Below, piece by piece: positions 46,989-59,653 of a DNA stretch of 64,000 bases; within the stretch, counting starts at the first letter, position 1, and each line of letters begins with the position of its first letter. The translations under genes were made by a program, and so were the position numbers. The DNA is taken from positions 6,820,001 through 6,884,000 of the forward strand of contig OZ176055.1 of NCBI GenBank assembly GCA_964247055.1, written 5' to 3'. Source of the stretch: Paragordius varius (taxonomy: Eukaryota; Nematomorpha). The notes beneath the pieces are model-generated. The model was not told the DNA's origin and ran no database searches. It saw only the letters and a program-made list of their open reading frames with translations.

Positions 46989-49900
46989 ATGCTAGGCAAA
47001 ATTTTCTTTTTTTCAATTTTGTTTATGCTCAATACAGGTATATTTTAGATATTTTATATTCATTGATGTTTATTATGTGACGAAATAAATATTTAAGTTA
47101 AGGTCAAGGTAATTGTAATGAATTTGTTTGTTATCGTTTAGTTCATGGGTGTCCAACACCATATGTCTTCGCGGAATATATTCTTTGATCTATTTATTTA
47201 TTTATTTTGAGCCCAATTTCGGATGATATATCTTCTAAATAATCGAATTTTAATTGAAATCAAATTTTTTTTCTCAACATTTTTTAAAGCTCTATTGGGT
47301 AGCAATCGAGTGTTGGACATCCCTGGTTTAGTTATTTGCGTCTGATTACTTCAAAAAAGTTTTACGTCAAAAATTTTTGCCGGAAAAAAATTTAAAGTTT
47401 CTTTATAAACTTTACATTTTTATGAAAATAAAATTTTAAAAACGTTCATTGTGTTAACACTTGGATACAACACATTTATTTCAGTCCTTTGATTTTAATT
47501 GGGGTTGTTGGGGATCAGGCCTCTTTAAAATCAATTATTTTAAAAAATATTGAATGGATTAAAAGCATTGCAAAAGTTTGCATTATAACATTGATCCACC
47601 AAAATGTAAAAGATTTATATCAAACCACCAGATTTTGCTTATTTTATGAATATTGAAATAAAATTTGAGCCGACATGACACGTGTGCATTAACTAATTAT
47701 GAGTATAATGCTAAATAAATCACTTTTTTTATATTAATGTTGAATGTCGTTTTATTAAAAATAGGCGTTAAAATCAAATAACACCATTTTCGGAAAAATG
47801 TTGCAAAATAAAAATGACGCCGAAGTTCTTTAATGTGTGGGACCTTTTATTCTAAATTTTATTTAGATATTTTGGCTTATTTATATAATTCCTATAAGGT
47901 TTGAAGCATGCTATTTTAAACTGTAGCCATCCTTTTAGTATTTTCTTAATATCAAAATATGGTATAAAGTCTCTATTTACCCTAATTTGAATCGGAATGT
48001 TAAAATAAAAGTATTTATAACAAAAAACGACTTTCTAAATAATGCTACAGCGTAATAAAATTTTATTAGTTTAAAAAAATGAATTTTAAAAGCAAAACAC
48101 AATAACAATTTTTTCTAGTTCATTGTCAATTGGATAGATTTGTTTAGGAAATTTGTTTATCAATTTTACTAAAATTTCGGTGTCAATTGGGAATTTCTAA
48201 ATTTTTCGCGGGTCGCACATACTGTAGGATCCACACCTCATATGGTCCTGCCTTAACTAAAATTGCGATGGAACTACCAAAAGTAGATTAAAACTATTAT
48301 TTTTATTTTGTTTTATCGAAAAACGTTTAAAAATGACAAATTTATTTTCTCCCTGTTGTTTTTTTTTTCTATAAATAACATTTAACATTTTTTAAAATGG
48401 ATTTTGCTATTTTTTCTATAAAAACATAATGTGAAAAATATTTTCACACACATGGATTTGCGGGTATAAAGAGTAACCCTATTAAAATGTTTATTAATTT
48501 ATAAAAATTTAGTTAGGTATTTTAAATTATAACATCTAAAATATGACACAGAATAAAATTTAAAATTTTTATCCAAATCCACGAATAAATGTTGTCAAAA
48601 ATGAATAATTCAGGTTTTAAGATTCAGTTAAAAATTTAAAATCTCTCGTTAGTTGCCTTGCTATATTTATTCATAATTATATAAACTTGATTTGGTTTTT
48701 TTATATAATTATAACATATCTTCTTAATTATGTAATTTCATTATATGTTTATCACTTTTATTTGTCAAGTTTTTATATCGATTGAGATAATTTGATTAAA
48801 TTAAATTTTTAAGAGTTTGCTTATAAATTTAACTATTTTTTGGTTAAAATATTAAATTTGTAAAAATAATAAAAAATAAACATACGATCAAATTTGTTCT
48901 TATCATTTTGTTAAGGTATTTCTTAGATTTTTGAAAGAAAAAATTTTTTATATACTTATAAATGGCCCATATAATCATCTCATATGTGAAGAAAATATAT
49001 GGCTTTTTGTTCTTCACAAAAACCTACTTGTAAAAAAAAATAAAAATGAACATTTTTGTATCAAAAGTAACCAATTATTATATTCGATACATTAATTATA
49101 ATTTTAACCTCAATAAATTCAAACCTATATTTATAATGTTTTGGCTTCGTGTTATTTTGATACTCATTTGTTATTGGGCAAATGCTTATAGGCTTAAATG
49201 TTTTTTAAATTTTGGTCCCGTGGGTAAAGAATGGATTTAATCTCATTCCTTTTATTAAATGGTCGTTTTTGGTACAAATATTAAATACCCTCATTTTTTT
49301 AATAAAGGCAAAAAACTTCAATTTTAACGACGTTTTTAAGGAAATTGAAGAACTAATAATACATTTTAAATTTGAAAAATAAATTTATTTAAAACTTTTT
49401 GAAACCGACTTCCTAAAAAGGGTTATCGATTTCTACAAAATTGCGAAATCAAGTATTATATGTTTCAGGGGCCTATTTCCCTGAAAATCACAATTTTTAA
49501 TATTTTACAATATAAAGATATACTATAATTATTTTAAAAATAGTGAGAGAATACGAAGCAGTTCCAAAAAAACCAACAACAAGTATAATATATTTTCTAT
49601 CTAGCTCATCATATTAATTTACATATATGGTAAAGGTCAATTTTAGTCATACAGTTTTAATCAGTCGTAGTTATCCAAATGCAAAACGCTACAAATAATT
49701 CATTTTAATTTTTTTAACCATATTATAATAAATCGCACTTTTTTTAATTTAAAAACTTTTTTGTTATTCTTTATCAAGTGTTTTGCATATGTTTTAAGTT
49801 GAATGTAAATTTTTGAAAACGGCTATAGTCATGTGTTTATAATTTTTATTGATTCATAAAGCTTACATAACACTGCGTTCAAATTGGGGGGATATAAAAA

Positions 49901-52796
49901 ATAACCTGATCAAACATATATATAATATTTGATAGAAAAATGTATCAGAATTATCATGGTGCTTTTGGTTTTGGCCCTTACGAGTGATTTAAGAAAGTTA
50001 TTTACACTTTTGTGGTAAGTGCTTCATATAAGAAAATGGCAAATTTTCGAACATTTTTTTATAAAATATTTTTTGGTGAAAGCTAGAGACTTTGCGATGA
50101 CACAAGAATTTCAAAAAATTTTAATTTTTAGATGTGGGCTCCGAAATTCCCAATTTTCGCTCTTCCGAGAGCTAGGGCTCTAATATATGCTAAATTTTGA
50201 CACCAACCACAAATTTAAAAAAAGGCCTATTTTTTGAAAAATTTAATTTTATAGCAAAATTCTGTTCAGGCATACTTTAAACCTTTATTAGTCACCATGG
50301 AAACGGTAAAAAGCACTTTGTATTAAACATTTTTTCTACATAATTTAATGATGCTGAGCATTTCTATTACGTCAGGATTTCGTTCGTTCTTTTCAAATTT
50401 ATGTAGATCATGTGTTTTTTACAAAAATATAAAATCTTTAAACACGAACCACCTCTAAATTTAAATTCGAGGCGATAGAATTGTTAAACATCATCAAATT
50501 ATATAGAAATAGTGTTTATCTTTAAAAGCGTTATTATGCCGTTTCTATCATGCCTAAAAATAGTATGAAGTGCGCTTCAACAAAATTTTGCTAAACATTA
50601 AATTTGTGAACAAATAATGCCTTTTAAAAATTATTTTTAGCTGATCTTGCAATTAAGCATATATTTAGAGCTTTTATCGCGCAATCCCGGCATTTGTTAG
50701 TGATTTGGAATGAAGCCTTTAGCTTTTGCCAAAAAAATATTATTATAAATGTGCGCAAATTTTGCCAGTTTCTGATATGCAGCACTTACTACAAAAGTGT
50801 AAATAACTTTTTTATATAACTCGTAAGGGTCAAAACCATAAGCCTCATGATAATTCTGATACGTTTTCTCAGTGTATATATTCTTCATCAGGTTATCGAA
50901 ACTTAGCATCTTTATTCCATAAATTATTATAACTTGAAAACCGATAATGATCCAGCCCATTTTCTTTTATCTCATATGGTAAATGATCCCAAACATTTTT
51001 TCTGTTTCTTTTCGGCTATTCTTTAATTTATTTTAATTGAATTAAAACGCATCCCAAATATATATTTGTATGCATAAATATTATTTTAATCACATATTCA
51101 AAAAAATTTATTTCTAGACCTTTATGACTTTCCGCCTCAATGTAACCCTCCACAACGCCTTGGAAGTAAACATTTCAGTCAGTTTTGATTTAACTATATC
51201 TATTTAAATATAAATCTAACATGTTTTTTCCAAATTTTCTGAATTTCTTTTATTGAATAATTTCTTACTTTTTTTTAGATGTTTCTTTTGAAAGATGCAA
51301 TGGCATAGAATATATTAATAATCACAATATTGTCACCAAAAATCTTTCCTGCATTCCAATCTTTCGACAAAATAGGTCTGTTCCAAAATTTTTTTGCTTT
51401 TTTAGAAACTAATGACTTATTTATGTTTTAATTAATTTTAAACTGTATCAAAGATCACGGGTTCATAAAATATATAATATGTATATATATTTTCCAATGA
51501 ATTGCATCATGTTATCATGCTTTTATGCCAACACGCTGCCCGCTAAAAATCTGGATATCCATATATTGTATAAATATCATAAAATCTTCGTATAATCAAC
51601 ATTTCTTAAACAATCTTTCTAAATTTGTGTATTTAATCGGCAAGAACTAGAAAACATGTTGTATTGTGGCTGCATTTTACAGTCATGTTTGAAGTCGAAT
51701 AAATTATACATGAATGCCCATGCATATTTTAAATGCGGCCGACGAAGTCATTTGTGTTGGACACCTTTGGTTTAAAGAATATTATTTTTAAACTATAAAA
51801 GTATCGCACTATTAACACCTTTCAGATAATCTAAAAATCATTAAAATACAAAGCGAGGATGAATGATAATTAAATTTAAGGTTATCGCATAAAATTTACA
51901 CTTTTCAAAAAGGCATTGCTTAAATCACAAATATTAATTGACATTTTAAGGTTAAAACAACTATAAAAAAGTTAAAAAAAAATTTTTTCTTCATGATTCG
52001 ATGTCGCTTTAAATTTTATTATCTTAATATTCTAATTTAAAAATTTCAAATATTTGAGTTTTAAGCATTGTTCATTAGTAAATTTGGCTGCCAATAAATT
52101 TTTCATACATTTCTATTATTAGCGACATCCAATTATGCAGAATAAGTGTATATAATATTTAATTTCATGTATGCAAAATACCTTAATAGTTTTGACAAAT
52201 TTTGCCAATTCATTTAAAACAAGATATGCTTTTTCGAAAAAAATATGAGAATAGATAAAAGCAGCTAAAGCTATTGGTATAGACAGCCGTGTCTAAGACA
52301 AATCGCTTCGCTGGCCGCATTAAAATATAATTTCTTAACATGAAAAGGCAAACACAATAATTTTTTTTAGTTCTTTCCAATTCAATAGGTAAATTTAGAA
52401 GAAGAAAGGTTAATTTTGTTTAGATTTTATGAGCATATTTTTATGTATACTAGATTTTTCGCGGGCCGCCCATAATGTCTCGGAGGGTCGCATGCGGTCC
52501 GCGTGTTGGCCACCCCAGGGTTGAGATTTCATAAAAACTGTTTTAATTCCAATCTCTTGATATATTATATTTGTGATGAAAAGACAATTTGATCGTCAAG
52601 CTTTTGAAGAAATAGATATTAGACACACACTCAAAAATAATAATATATCACAAAATTTAAACGTCACTATTACATACGAATCAAAGATAACGAATTCGGA
52701 TGGCTATCTTACACTCATACCTCATGACGAAGATATGCTTGAGTCTATTAAAAGAATCGGAAATTTCTCTCTTAACCTTTCAAAAGAAGTTTATAA

Positions 52797-52836
<40 letters not shown>

Positions 52837-55800
52837 TTTTGTAACTTTATCCTTCTTAAATATATTCTCTGTAATTTGTCCTTTATAAGGTGACAAGTAA
52901 CGTGTTAGAAAGTCGCGTCGACTCTTAGCATTATCTTAGATAAGCGTTTTCGATTCCAGACAATCTTGAGACATCCAGATTATTTGAAAAAAAGGTAAGG
53001 TTTGTATAAATGTTCAGACCATTACTCTTTGAGGCGTCCTCTTTTGCGGGTATCATGGTGGACCAGCCTAAGGATAATTAGAATAGGACCAAGATATTTT
53101 AATTTTCTTAGATTATCAGATCGTAAAGCATGACCTTCAATCTCACAAACAAGGGTAGCTTTGAAGTCATCTGAGATTAATTCATTTCGTTTTTGCAGTT
53201 TGAAAATGTTTTATGGAGCAGAGAATAGACCAGATTAAATTCGTCGTCGGATGTTAGTACCACATGCATGAATCAAATTAAGTTTCAATGAAAGGATAAG
53301 GAATGTAATTTATATGATCCTGTCATTGATAAAATTGGTTGATCAGAAAAGCAAAACATTTATATATGATGCATGTACCGTATAAAGCTAGGATTGCCGG
53401 AATAATGCAAATTATAATTATTTTCGATAATGAAACCATTATGCTAATGCAGAATATCGCGATTTTTCAGACCTAACTACATTTCACTTAGAATATTTGA
53501 TATTTTTAGAGAATATATAAGATTTTTAAGATGGAAACACAATAATGAGAGGGTTAAATATGAAATACAAAATATCATCTCTTGAGTACTGCGAACCTCT
53601 TACTACCTAAAGTTGCGAATATAACCATATTTATTAATAATTGAGATTAGTGAGAGATTTATAGAATGTATACGGACAGTTTTGGTTATAGCTATTCGAT
53701 TTCTAATTCAGCGGTCTTATGGAAGTAGATGGGAAAAAATATGTTTGAGTATGATGCTGTCTCCTTTTGCTAAGACTCAATCTTGAAATTCTTTTAACGA
53801 TAAAAATATCAAGCGTTGTTTTAGCTAAAAAAGTCATAGCCAAATGTTTGCATTTAGTTCTCTTATATGGCGCTTGACCCAAAATGTTTTTCAAATAAAA
53901 CTCATCATTGACTCTAATTTTGTGTGCCAAAACAAGATCTATCCCCAAATTTGAGTTACTTTGAATGTGCTTTTTGTAAAAAAATGCATTTCAAGTTTAA
54001 GTTAAAGTTAATTGGATGATACATTTCTTATTTCATGGCGAATAAAATACAAAATAAATTCTGTGTGCTAGAAATTTTCAGCTGTCAAAATTTAGTGGAA
54101 AATGTTTTATGATATTTTATTATAGTATCATTATTAGTTTGCCTCAAAACCCATTTTACTGTTATGAAATAATTTCATCTCGTCATATCGGCTTTTTGCG
54201 TCTATAAGCACGGTAATTTTAACGGGTTCATAAAATAAAAATGTTTTAAGTATCTTTTATGCAAACTTAATGTAATTTTGAAAAATTAGAGTAAAGTATG
54301 CAACTCATAACGATATTTAATGGACAAATTTTCGTATCAGTCTAAGATAGAAGCTTAGAAAGCAGTTTTTTCATATTTTGAGTTTGGAATTTTAGTATTT
54401 CATATATTAACTATATAGAGATTTCCTTCTTTAAAATTTGGAAACTGTACATTTAATGGTTGAGCCGTTTTACCTTTATAAAAAGAATGAAACTAAAGCA
54501 AATTTGTTTTTTATTGTTTTCATTGCAAAGAAATTTCACAATACCCTTATAATTATTATTCTTATGTAGATCAAAATATCCGTAAAATCTTTGGGATACA
54601 AATATTTCTATAGTATAGATTGGAAAACTGGACTCTCATATATCAATACCTATAAAAAAGTACATTTAAATATAATATGTAACCATATAGAGATTATTAA
54701 CAACACTTTATATATATATATATATACTGTGTGCAAAAAAGAGGGTTAATTTTTTTTAACAGATATTTTTTTTCATGAGATAGCTTATGACCGGCGAATT
54801 CATTTGCCGCAAAAATTTATATTTGTTGACGACCTAGTTTTTGAAATATTGAGACAAAATCGACGTGCAAAAAGTGAAAATTAATGATAATAAAAAATAA
54901 TTAAAAAAAAATAAAAAAATTTGAGATATTATGGTTTATTATCATTTTAGGAGATATTTTCAATAGATAGCCTAAAAAAATATAGTTAGGGTTTTCAGAA
55001 AATTGTAGCTCAAAATTCTTCTTTGAATGCTCTTAAAAGACAAGATTATTTTTATGAAACTATATTAAAATAATTTTCCTTAATTATTTACTAGCTACAC
55101 TCACTATAAAAATCTTAACATTCATATTTTATTCAGTAAAAAAACTTATACATCAAAATAAAACAAAAAATTTTGTTTTTCCTTTTTAATTTTTTTGTCA
55201 TCTAGTTTTTGATTGTAAAATTTACTGTTTTATTCTGGAATATTACATGAGTGAAAATCATAAAGTATATAATTTATGTAAAGTAGGATTTAAAACTAGT
55301 AGTATATTAACCAACAATCCGTACAATTCCCAATAATAATATTATTTTGTCTTATAATAGACTTGTTACAGGGATTTGTAAGGATGGTTGGTTGATATTC
55401 CACTATTTTTAAATCCTATTTATAAATTTATGCTTCATACACTCGTGTAAGATTCCAAAATAAAACAGTATAAAGTTTATATACACTCATAAACCAGATG
55501 ACAAAAATATGAAAAAAATAAAAAACATTATTTTTTGGTTTTATTTTGATATATGAGTTTTTTTGCTGAATAAAATATGAATGTTAAAATTTTTGTAGTG
55601 AGTCTAGCTAGTAAATAATTGAAAAAAATTAATTTAATATAGTTTAATAATAAATTTTTTGTCTTTTAAATGTGTTAAAATAAAAACGTATCTTTTGAGC
55701 TGAAATGTTATAGATAACTATATGATTTTAGTCTATTTATATATTGAAAATAGCTCCTTAAATGATAATTAACCATGACATTTCAAATTATCATTATTTT

Positions 55801-56868
55801 TTAATTATCCCTAATTTTCACTCTTTGCCCGATTTCGATTTTTTCTCAGTATTTTAAATAGGTCGCAAACAAATAAAAAAATTTACACATGAAAAAAAAA
55901 TATTTTGTTAAAAATTTTTTTACACACAGTGTATATATATCTGCAATTTGGCCCGAACATATATAATGTATATATAAGTGCACAAAAACAAGGGCATAAA
56001 AATCCTATATTACAATATATTAATTTGATAGAAAAATGGTGTATCAGGATGCTGATGATACTTCATTATTTAGGAGTCATTTAAGAAAATTTTACTTTTG
56101 TAAAGCTATAATGAATATGCAAAATAAGGCGCACATTTTATATAATTTTTTTAAGTTATAGGTTTCAACCATATTTTGACAAAAATCAATTTAATATAAA
56201 GGTTTAATTCAATTTAAATTTTGAAATTTGATCCGAAAGTTTATGACTTTTGAACGTCAAAATTGACTGAATAGTTTTCTTAAAATAAACGCGAATTGAA
56301 ATAGTATGTATAACATTAGTAAGTTATTTTTATAAAATTGCATTCATTGCTTATGGACAAGATTTTTTATTTAATGACATTAATAATGTTGTCGTTGAAG
56401 CATACATTAACAACGATTCATGCGACTATGATGAAAAACTGCTAAGCACATGCTTAATTTTAGAGTGTTAAAGGCTTTCACCATTAATTGTGTAGAATTT
56501 AGCATGATTCGCCCGAAGATTTAATATCTTCCAGTTAATCAACATATCTTAAAAATATTTTTAGAATAGTTATTATTTACTGTTTAATTGTTGGGGCCCG
56601 ATGTTTGAACCTTTAAGTCGATTAGTCTTTTATTGACGAGTTTGTGGTTCAGGCCGGGCCATTATACTTATATTTTACAAAGTATTTTGAATTTTAGAAA
56701 TTGACAATAATACAAAAAGAAGATGGATTTACATTTTCAATTGAAGGCATATCTTTCACATATTCAAACCGATTAGTGATAAAATTGTGGTATGATACTG
56801 CGGAAAATCTGGAAAAAATAATCAATGACACACATTTCAAAATTTCTCGACAATTATATTGCATTTAG
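46989..56868 (+). CDS. Unrecognised secreted protein, copy A of a tandem family, 5-6 exons
   Basis: Not a family I recognise. Exons: 46989-47037, 51118-51165, 51279-51375, 52584-52788, 56698-56868; GT-AG borders, phases close, 189 residues. Exon 1 is a signal peptide (MLGKIFFFSILFMLNT), exon 2 a Pro-rich DLYDFPPQCNPPQRLG. Exon 3 has two cysteines (ERCNGIE...NLSCIPIFRQNR). Exon 4 ends with TLIPHDEDMLESIKRIGNFS, and exon 5 contains EDGFTFSIEGISFTYSNRL and ends QLYCI. At least six N-glycosylation sequons occur (NVS, NLS, NIS, NVT, NFS, NDT). An optional 35-nt exon at 52960-52994 fits if the exon 4 donor moves 10 nt to 52798. Exons 3 and 4 match copy B downstream in sequence and phase. The exon 5 strand pair faintly recalls galectin-like beta sheets, but sugar-binding residues are not seen. 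Inferred role: a secreted glycoprotein. Confidence 0.6.
47038..51117 (+). other. Intron 1 of the copy A secreted gene, 4.1 kb
   Basis: Apart from the fold-back element at 49903-50900 I find no transposase or gene in this AT-rich intron. Open frames such as 49046-49240 are short and motif-free. Confidence 0.4.
49903..50900. mobile_element. About 1-kb fold-back element with roughly 450-bp inverted arms
   Basis: The left arm begins AATAACCTGATCAAACATAT; the reverse complement of the right end begins ATAACCTGATGAAGAATATA. The arms stay similar inward through GTATCAGAATTATCATG, AGTGCTTCATAT / AGTGCTGCATAT, AAAGCTAGAG / AAAGCTAAAG, the ATGGAAACGGTA / ATAGAAACGGCA block and GCATCATTAAATTATGTAGA / ACATCATCAAATTATATAGA. 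They meet near 50430. Half-copies lie at about 520-1010 and 32540-33130, and a short terminal piece near 56030-56110. No transposase is encoded. Confidence 0.8.
54725..55933. mobile_element. 1.2-kb palindromic element with CACTGTGTG termini (Tc1/mariner-like MITE)
   Basis: The left end ACTGTGTGCAAAAAAGAG and the reverse complement of the right end, ACACTGTGTGTAAAAAAA, lie next to TA-rich flanks. The inverted similarity covers almost the whole element: TTTTTTCATGAG / TTTTTTCATGTG, GACCTAGTTTTTGAAAT / GACCTATTTAAAATACT, ATTTACTAGCTACACTCACTA / ATTTACTAGCTAGACTCACTA, TCATCTAGTTTTTGA / TCATCTGGTTTATGA, GTAGGATTTAAAA / ATAGGATTTAAAA. The centre is near 55330. It sits in the last intron of copy A. 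Confidence 0.85.
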
Positions 56869-56987
56869 AAACGCATATATTTTTATTCTTAAATCTTTAC
56901 ATCAACACATATAATGGCATCTATCATACCTGTTTTGTTTTTATGTATTTTTGAATAATATGATTTTTATATTACAATATTAAAATA

Positions 56988-57690
56988 TACCATTTGTACT
57001 TCAAGAGTGTCTTTAAACACCTCAAGTTGGTCTCATTTCAAATTGGTCCTTGAACACTTCAAGTTGGTCCTTGAACACTTCAAGGTTTTCCCTAACCATT
57101 TCAAGTTGGTCCTTTGACTTTTTTGTTTTGCAATCAAATCGTGTATCAGTTCTTTTAAAATATTTTCATATATTAATCAAAAATATAATTTTTCGTTGAA
57201 AACATTTATACGAATAATATTGTTTAATTGGAGAATTTATAGTCAACAAAAAATCAGTTTTTAACAAAAAAACAGTTTGAGTCTCTTTTTTCCTTTTTAA
57301 AATAAGGACTAATTGTATCCCGATATGTGAAGGCTTTAAAACCCTGCCCAGAGACTGATGATGGAAAAATTGCATAGCTCTCGGGATCGAACTCTGGCAC
57401 GCAGTGTAAGAGTCCAGCGCCCTACCTACTATACCATCCTTTTAGCTTTAAAGGAAAAATATTAATTTTAAATGAATATTATATAAAATATAATAAAATT
57501 AAAAAATTCATGCAAAAATTATGGTTTATATCCGAAAAAATATTAAGGACCAATTTGAAGTGTTCAAGAACTAACTTGAAATGTTTAAAGACCAACTTTA
57601 GGTGTTAAGTACCAACTTTGTTCAAGATACTCTTAAAATGTTCGACCAACTGAAACTGTTCAAGGACGCTCTTAAAGTGTAAAGATGATT
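56988..57690. mobile_element. MITE with terminal 21-bp arrays of a different unit, carrying a SINE
   Basis: Begins TACCATTTGTACTTCAAGAG. The left side is an array of TTCAAGTTGGTCCTTGAACAC-type 21-bp units (about five, 57000-57118). The right side (57547-57685) has the inverted units (GACCAACTTTAGGTGTTAAG, CAAGAACTAACTTGAAATG) and finishes near CTTAAAGTGTAAAGATGAT. The tip and period equal those of the TACCATTTACAG family, but the unit sequence differs. Confidence 0.7.
57290..57441 (-). repeat. tRNA-derived SINE, copy 1
   Basis: On the minus strand GGATGGTATAGTAGGTAGGG, then CGCTGGACTCTTACACTG (A-box region), is followed by GAGTTCGATCCCGAGAG (B box). A non-tRNA body with TCATCAGTCTCTGGGCAGGG and TTTTAAAGCCTTC comes next. 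It lies inside the 56988-57690 element. It lacks a tRNA 3' half and acceptor pairing, so it is a SINE, not a tRNA gene. Confidence 0.8.
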
Positions 57691-57809
57691 TTGCAGTAAC
57701 TTTAAGCAATATGTATCTGTTAAGGCATCAGTTTTATTTTGCCAAACTCCGATTCCTTTAAAGTCGGTCTGTTCTATATATAAAGTAGATAACAGTTTGT
57801 ACTTATTAT

Positions 57810-58127
57810 ATGAAACTGAGGACATTATATCAAAGAATAAAGCGTCTCACACTACGACACATGGAAAGCAATGAACATGTTTTTGGGTGTTTTTTATCCG
57901 TTGAATCCGTTTTGGATAAAATGTACTGTTGCCTTCCATTTCCTTTTCCCGATATATTTAACTCTTTTAAAGTTATCTTAGTGTCCCCGATATGTGTTTA
58001 TATAATTCCAGATAAAAATGCTTTGGAAATAACTAATGAAAGAAAGATAAACTCTTTTTGTCATATTGTGAGATTTATTTTTTTGTCTTTTGATAAAGTT
58101 TGTAAACGAAAATGTTTTTTAACTTAA
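57810..58127 (+). CDS. Possible small cysteine-rich ORF, 105 codons
   Basis: ATG-started frame without introns; eight cysteines, including GCFLS, MYCCLPF, PICVY and KVCKRKCF. No signal peptide and no family recognised. In such AT-rich DNA a stop-free run of this length is uncommon but can occur by chance. It sits between members of the secreted gene family yet shows no similarity to them. Confidence 0.2.
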   Translation: MKLRTLYQRIKRLTLRHMESNEHVFGCFLSVESVLDKMYCCLPFPFPDIFNSFKVILVSPICVYIIPDKNALEITNERKINSFCHIVRFIFLSFDKVCKRKCFLT

Positions 58128-58368
58128 AAAATATATTTTATTAACATTATTTTCATTATCTCAATATTTGCTTCTATTTTATTTTAATATTATATTTGAA
58201 TCATTTATAAGAAATTTAACATATCTAGCTGTAATTTATTTCATCCACATCGTATCAATATAATATTCCCAAATTAATCAAACAAGGGACCTAAATCATA
58301 AACTGGTAAACAATTGAACGAGATAGATTAGCATAAGGAATCCCTATTAGGTCGCCACATATTAAAAT

Positions 58369-58500
58369 TACAGTAAAAATTGAAATTATTTGGAAAATAA
58401 AAATCTAAATACAAATATATTTATAAAAAAACCGCTTTTTGAACCTTAATTCATTGTGCCTAACTATTTTATACAATCGTAAAATATTTTGGTTATACTA
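58369..58500 (+). mobile_element. One-ended copy of the CAGTAAAAATTGAAATT MITE
   Basis: TACAGTAAAAATTGAAATTA matches the terminus of the elements at 10836-11112 and 16293-16562. The following AATACAAATATATTTATAAA resembles their interior. No opposite terminus was found, so it looks truncated. Confidence 0.5.
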
Positions 58501-59388
58501 TCAATATACATTTATATTTCATATTTCGAAATTTAATATAATGAGCTATAACCTATTTAACAAAAAGGATATTTTTTGATGCTCTTTGGGTACTATATTT
58601 TTATCTATTAATTATATCAGATGGCGTTTTGAAACATATATAGTTTTAAATTAAATTAAAACGAATAAAAATGAAATATAATTGATGAAACATTCATTAC
58701 CCATTAATTTAATAATTCAATTAAAATGAAAAACAATTTTTATATTTTTAAGCCTTAGTAATATAGTTTAAATCATGCAAAAATATTCAATAAAAACAAT
58801 AGTTTAAATATATGACCTCGAGCATTGACCGCTAAATTAGTTGAGTCAACACACATTAAATTTATATTTACGTTAATACAACTTGATTATCTCAATTTAT
58901 TTTTTTATACATGGCCATTTTACTTACCAACATTAGTTTATTCCTATCCTATAATTATTACGTACCAAGTTAACATTTAAACTTAATACTAACTGTCTTT
59001 TATAATTATACTAAACATCAATTTTTCGGGACTCGATATTTTTGCCCAATTAAAATATTTTAATAAATCTCATATAAAAATAAATTTTATTACTCTTTTG
59101 ATCAAATTTTTTTAATGATTTCTAGATTAAAATTTGGTAAAACCTATAAATCTTACCATCAGATATTCAGTTTTATAACCTTTTTCGAATATTGGCCATA
59201 TATAATGTGGATCGAATTTTATAAATTTTTTCAATTCAGAACCCAAAATAAAACTTTAAGTTTATAATAATTAATTCTTATTAATTAACAAGGATCACGT
59301 ATTTTTATTAATTAATAAAAATTTTAGGAAGTCGATAATTGTAAAATACTAAAATTTTCAAACATATATTTGACATTTTTATCTAAAG

Positions 59389-59471
59389 GCAAATCAATGG
59401 TAGATGCCCTGAGAAATATATCCAAAAATATTAATGATATGAACGAAAACCTTAAAACTATTCATAAATAA
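59389..59471 (+). CDS. Possible terminal exon of an unidentified gene
   Basis: After an AG at 59387-59388, 83 nt encode GKSMVDALRNISKNINDMNE then NLKTIHK and a stop, a strongly amphipathic helix. It would enter in phase 1. It precedes exon 3 of copy B, so it could end a third, otherwise unseen member of the tandem family. It shows no clear sequence match to exon 5 of copy A. Weakly supported. Confidence 0.25.
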
Positions 59472-59653
59472 CATATTTATAAATAAATACCCACAAAATT
59501 CAGGAATATAATTTTAAAGCACTAAAATTTTTGATAAAAATTATTTAATTTTTTAGATTCTGGACCTATTAAATGTACTTTACCGCTAATATACCATGGT
59601 ATAATAATTAAGTTAAGTTTTAAATAAATTAAACTTTTATTTGTCCAATTTAG

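Larger units (their letters stand above)
56869..59653. other. Region between copies A and B of the secreted gene family
   Basis: Contains the array-type element 56988-57690 with a nested SINE, a 105-codon open frame at 57810-58127, a one-ended MITE terminus at 58369 and a possible terminal exon at 59389-59471. The first exons of copy B should lie here, but I could not identify a convincing signal-peptide exon. ATGGCCATTTTACTTACC at 58914 is one weak candidate. Confidence 0.35.

Noticed and set aside
38080-46990. A missing YL1_C exon for VPS72 in the transposon zone
   Set aside because: No plus-strand segment with the conserved Cys-Pro-x-Thr and Tyr-x-Asp-Pro pattern was found by eye.
52960-53330. 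Possible LINE C-terminal scrap (short RRPL/ENxLW-like phrases)
   Set aside because: Motifs are too short and in inconsistent order to support a call.
53703-53948. 81-codon minus-strand frame in the last intron of copy A
   Set aside because: No recognised family and no splice-linked partners; a possible decayed repeat, but unsupported.
57370-57441. Candidate tRNA gene (A and B boxes)
   Set aside because: No matching acceptor stem or 3' half, and a related SINE copy exists at 59975.
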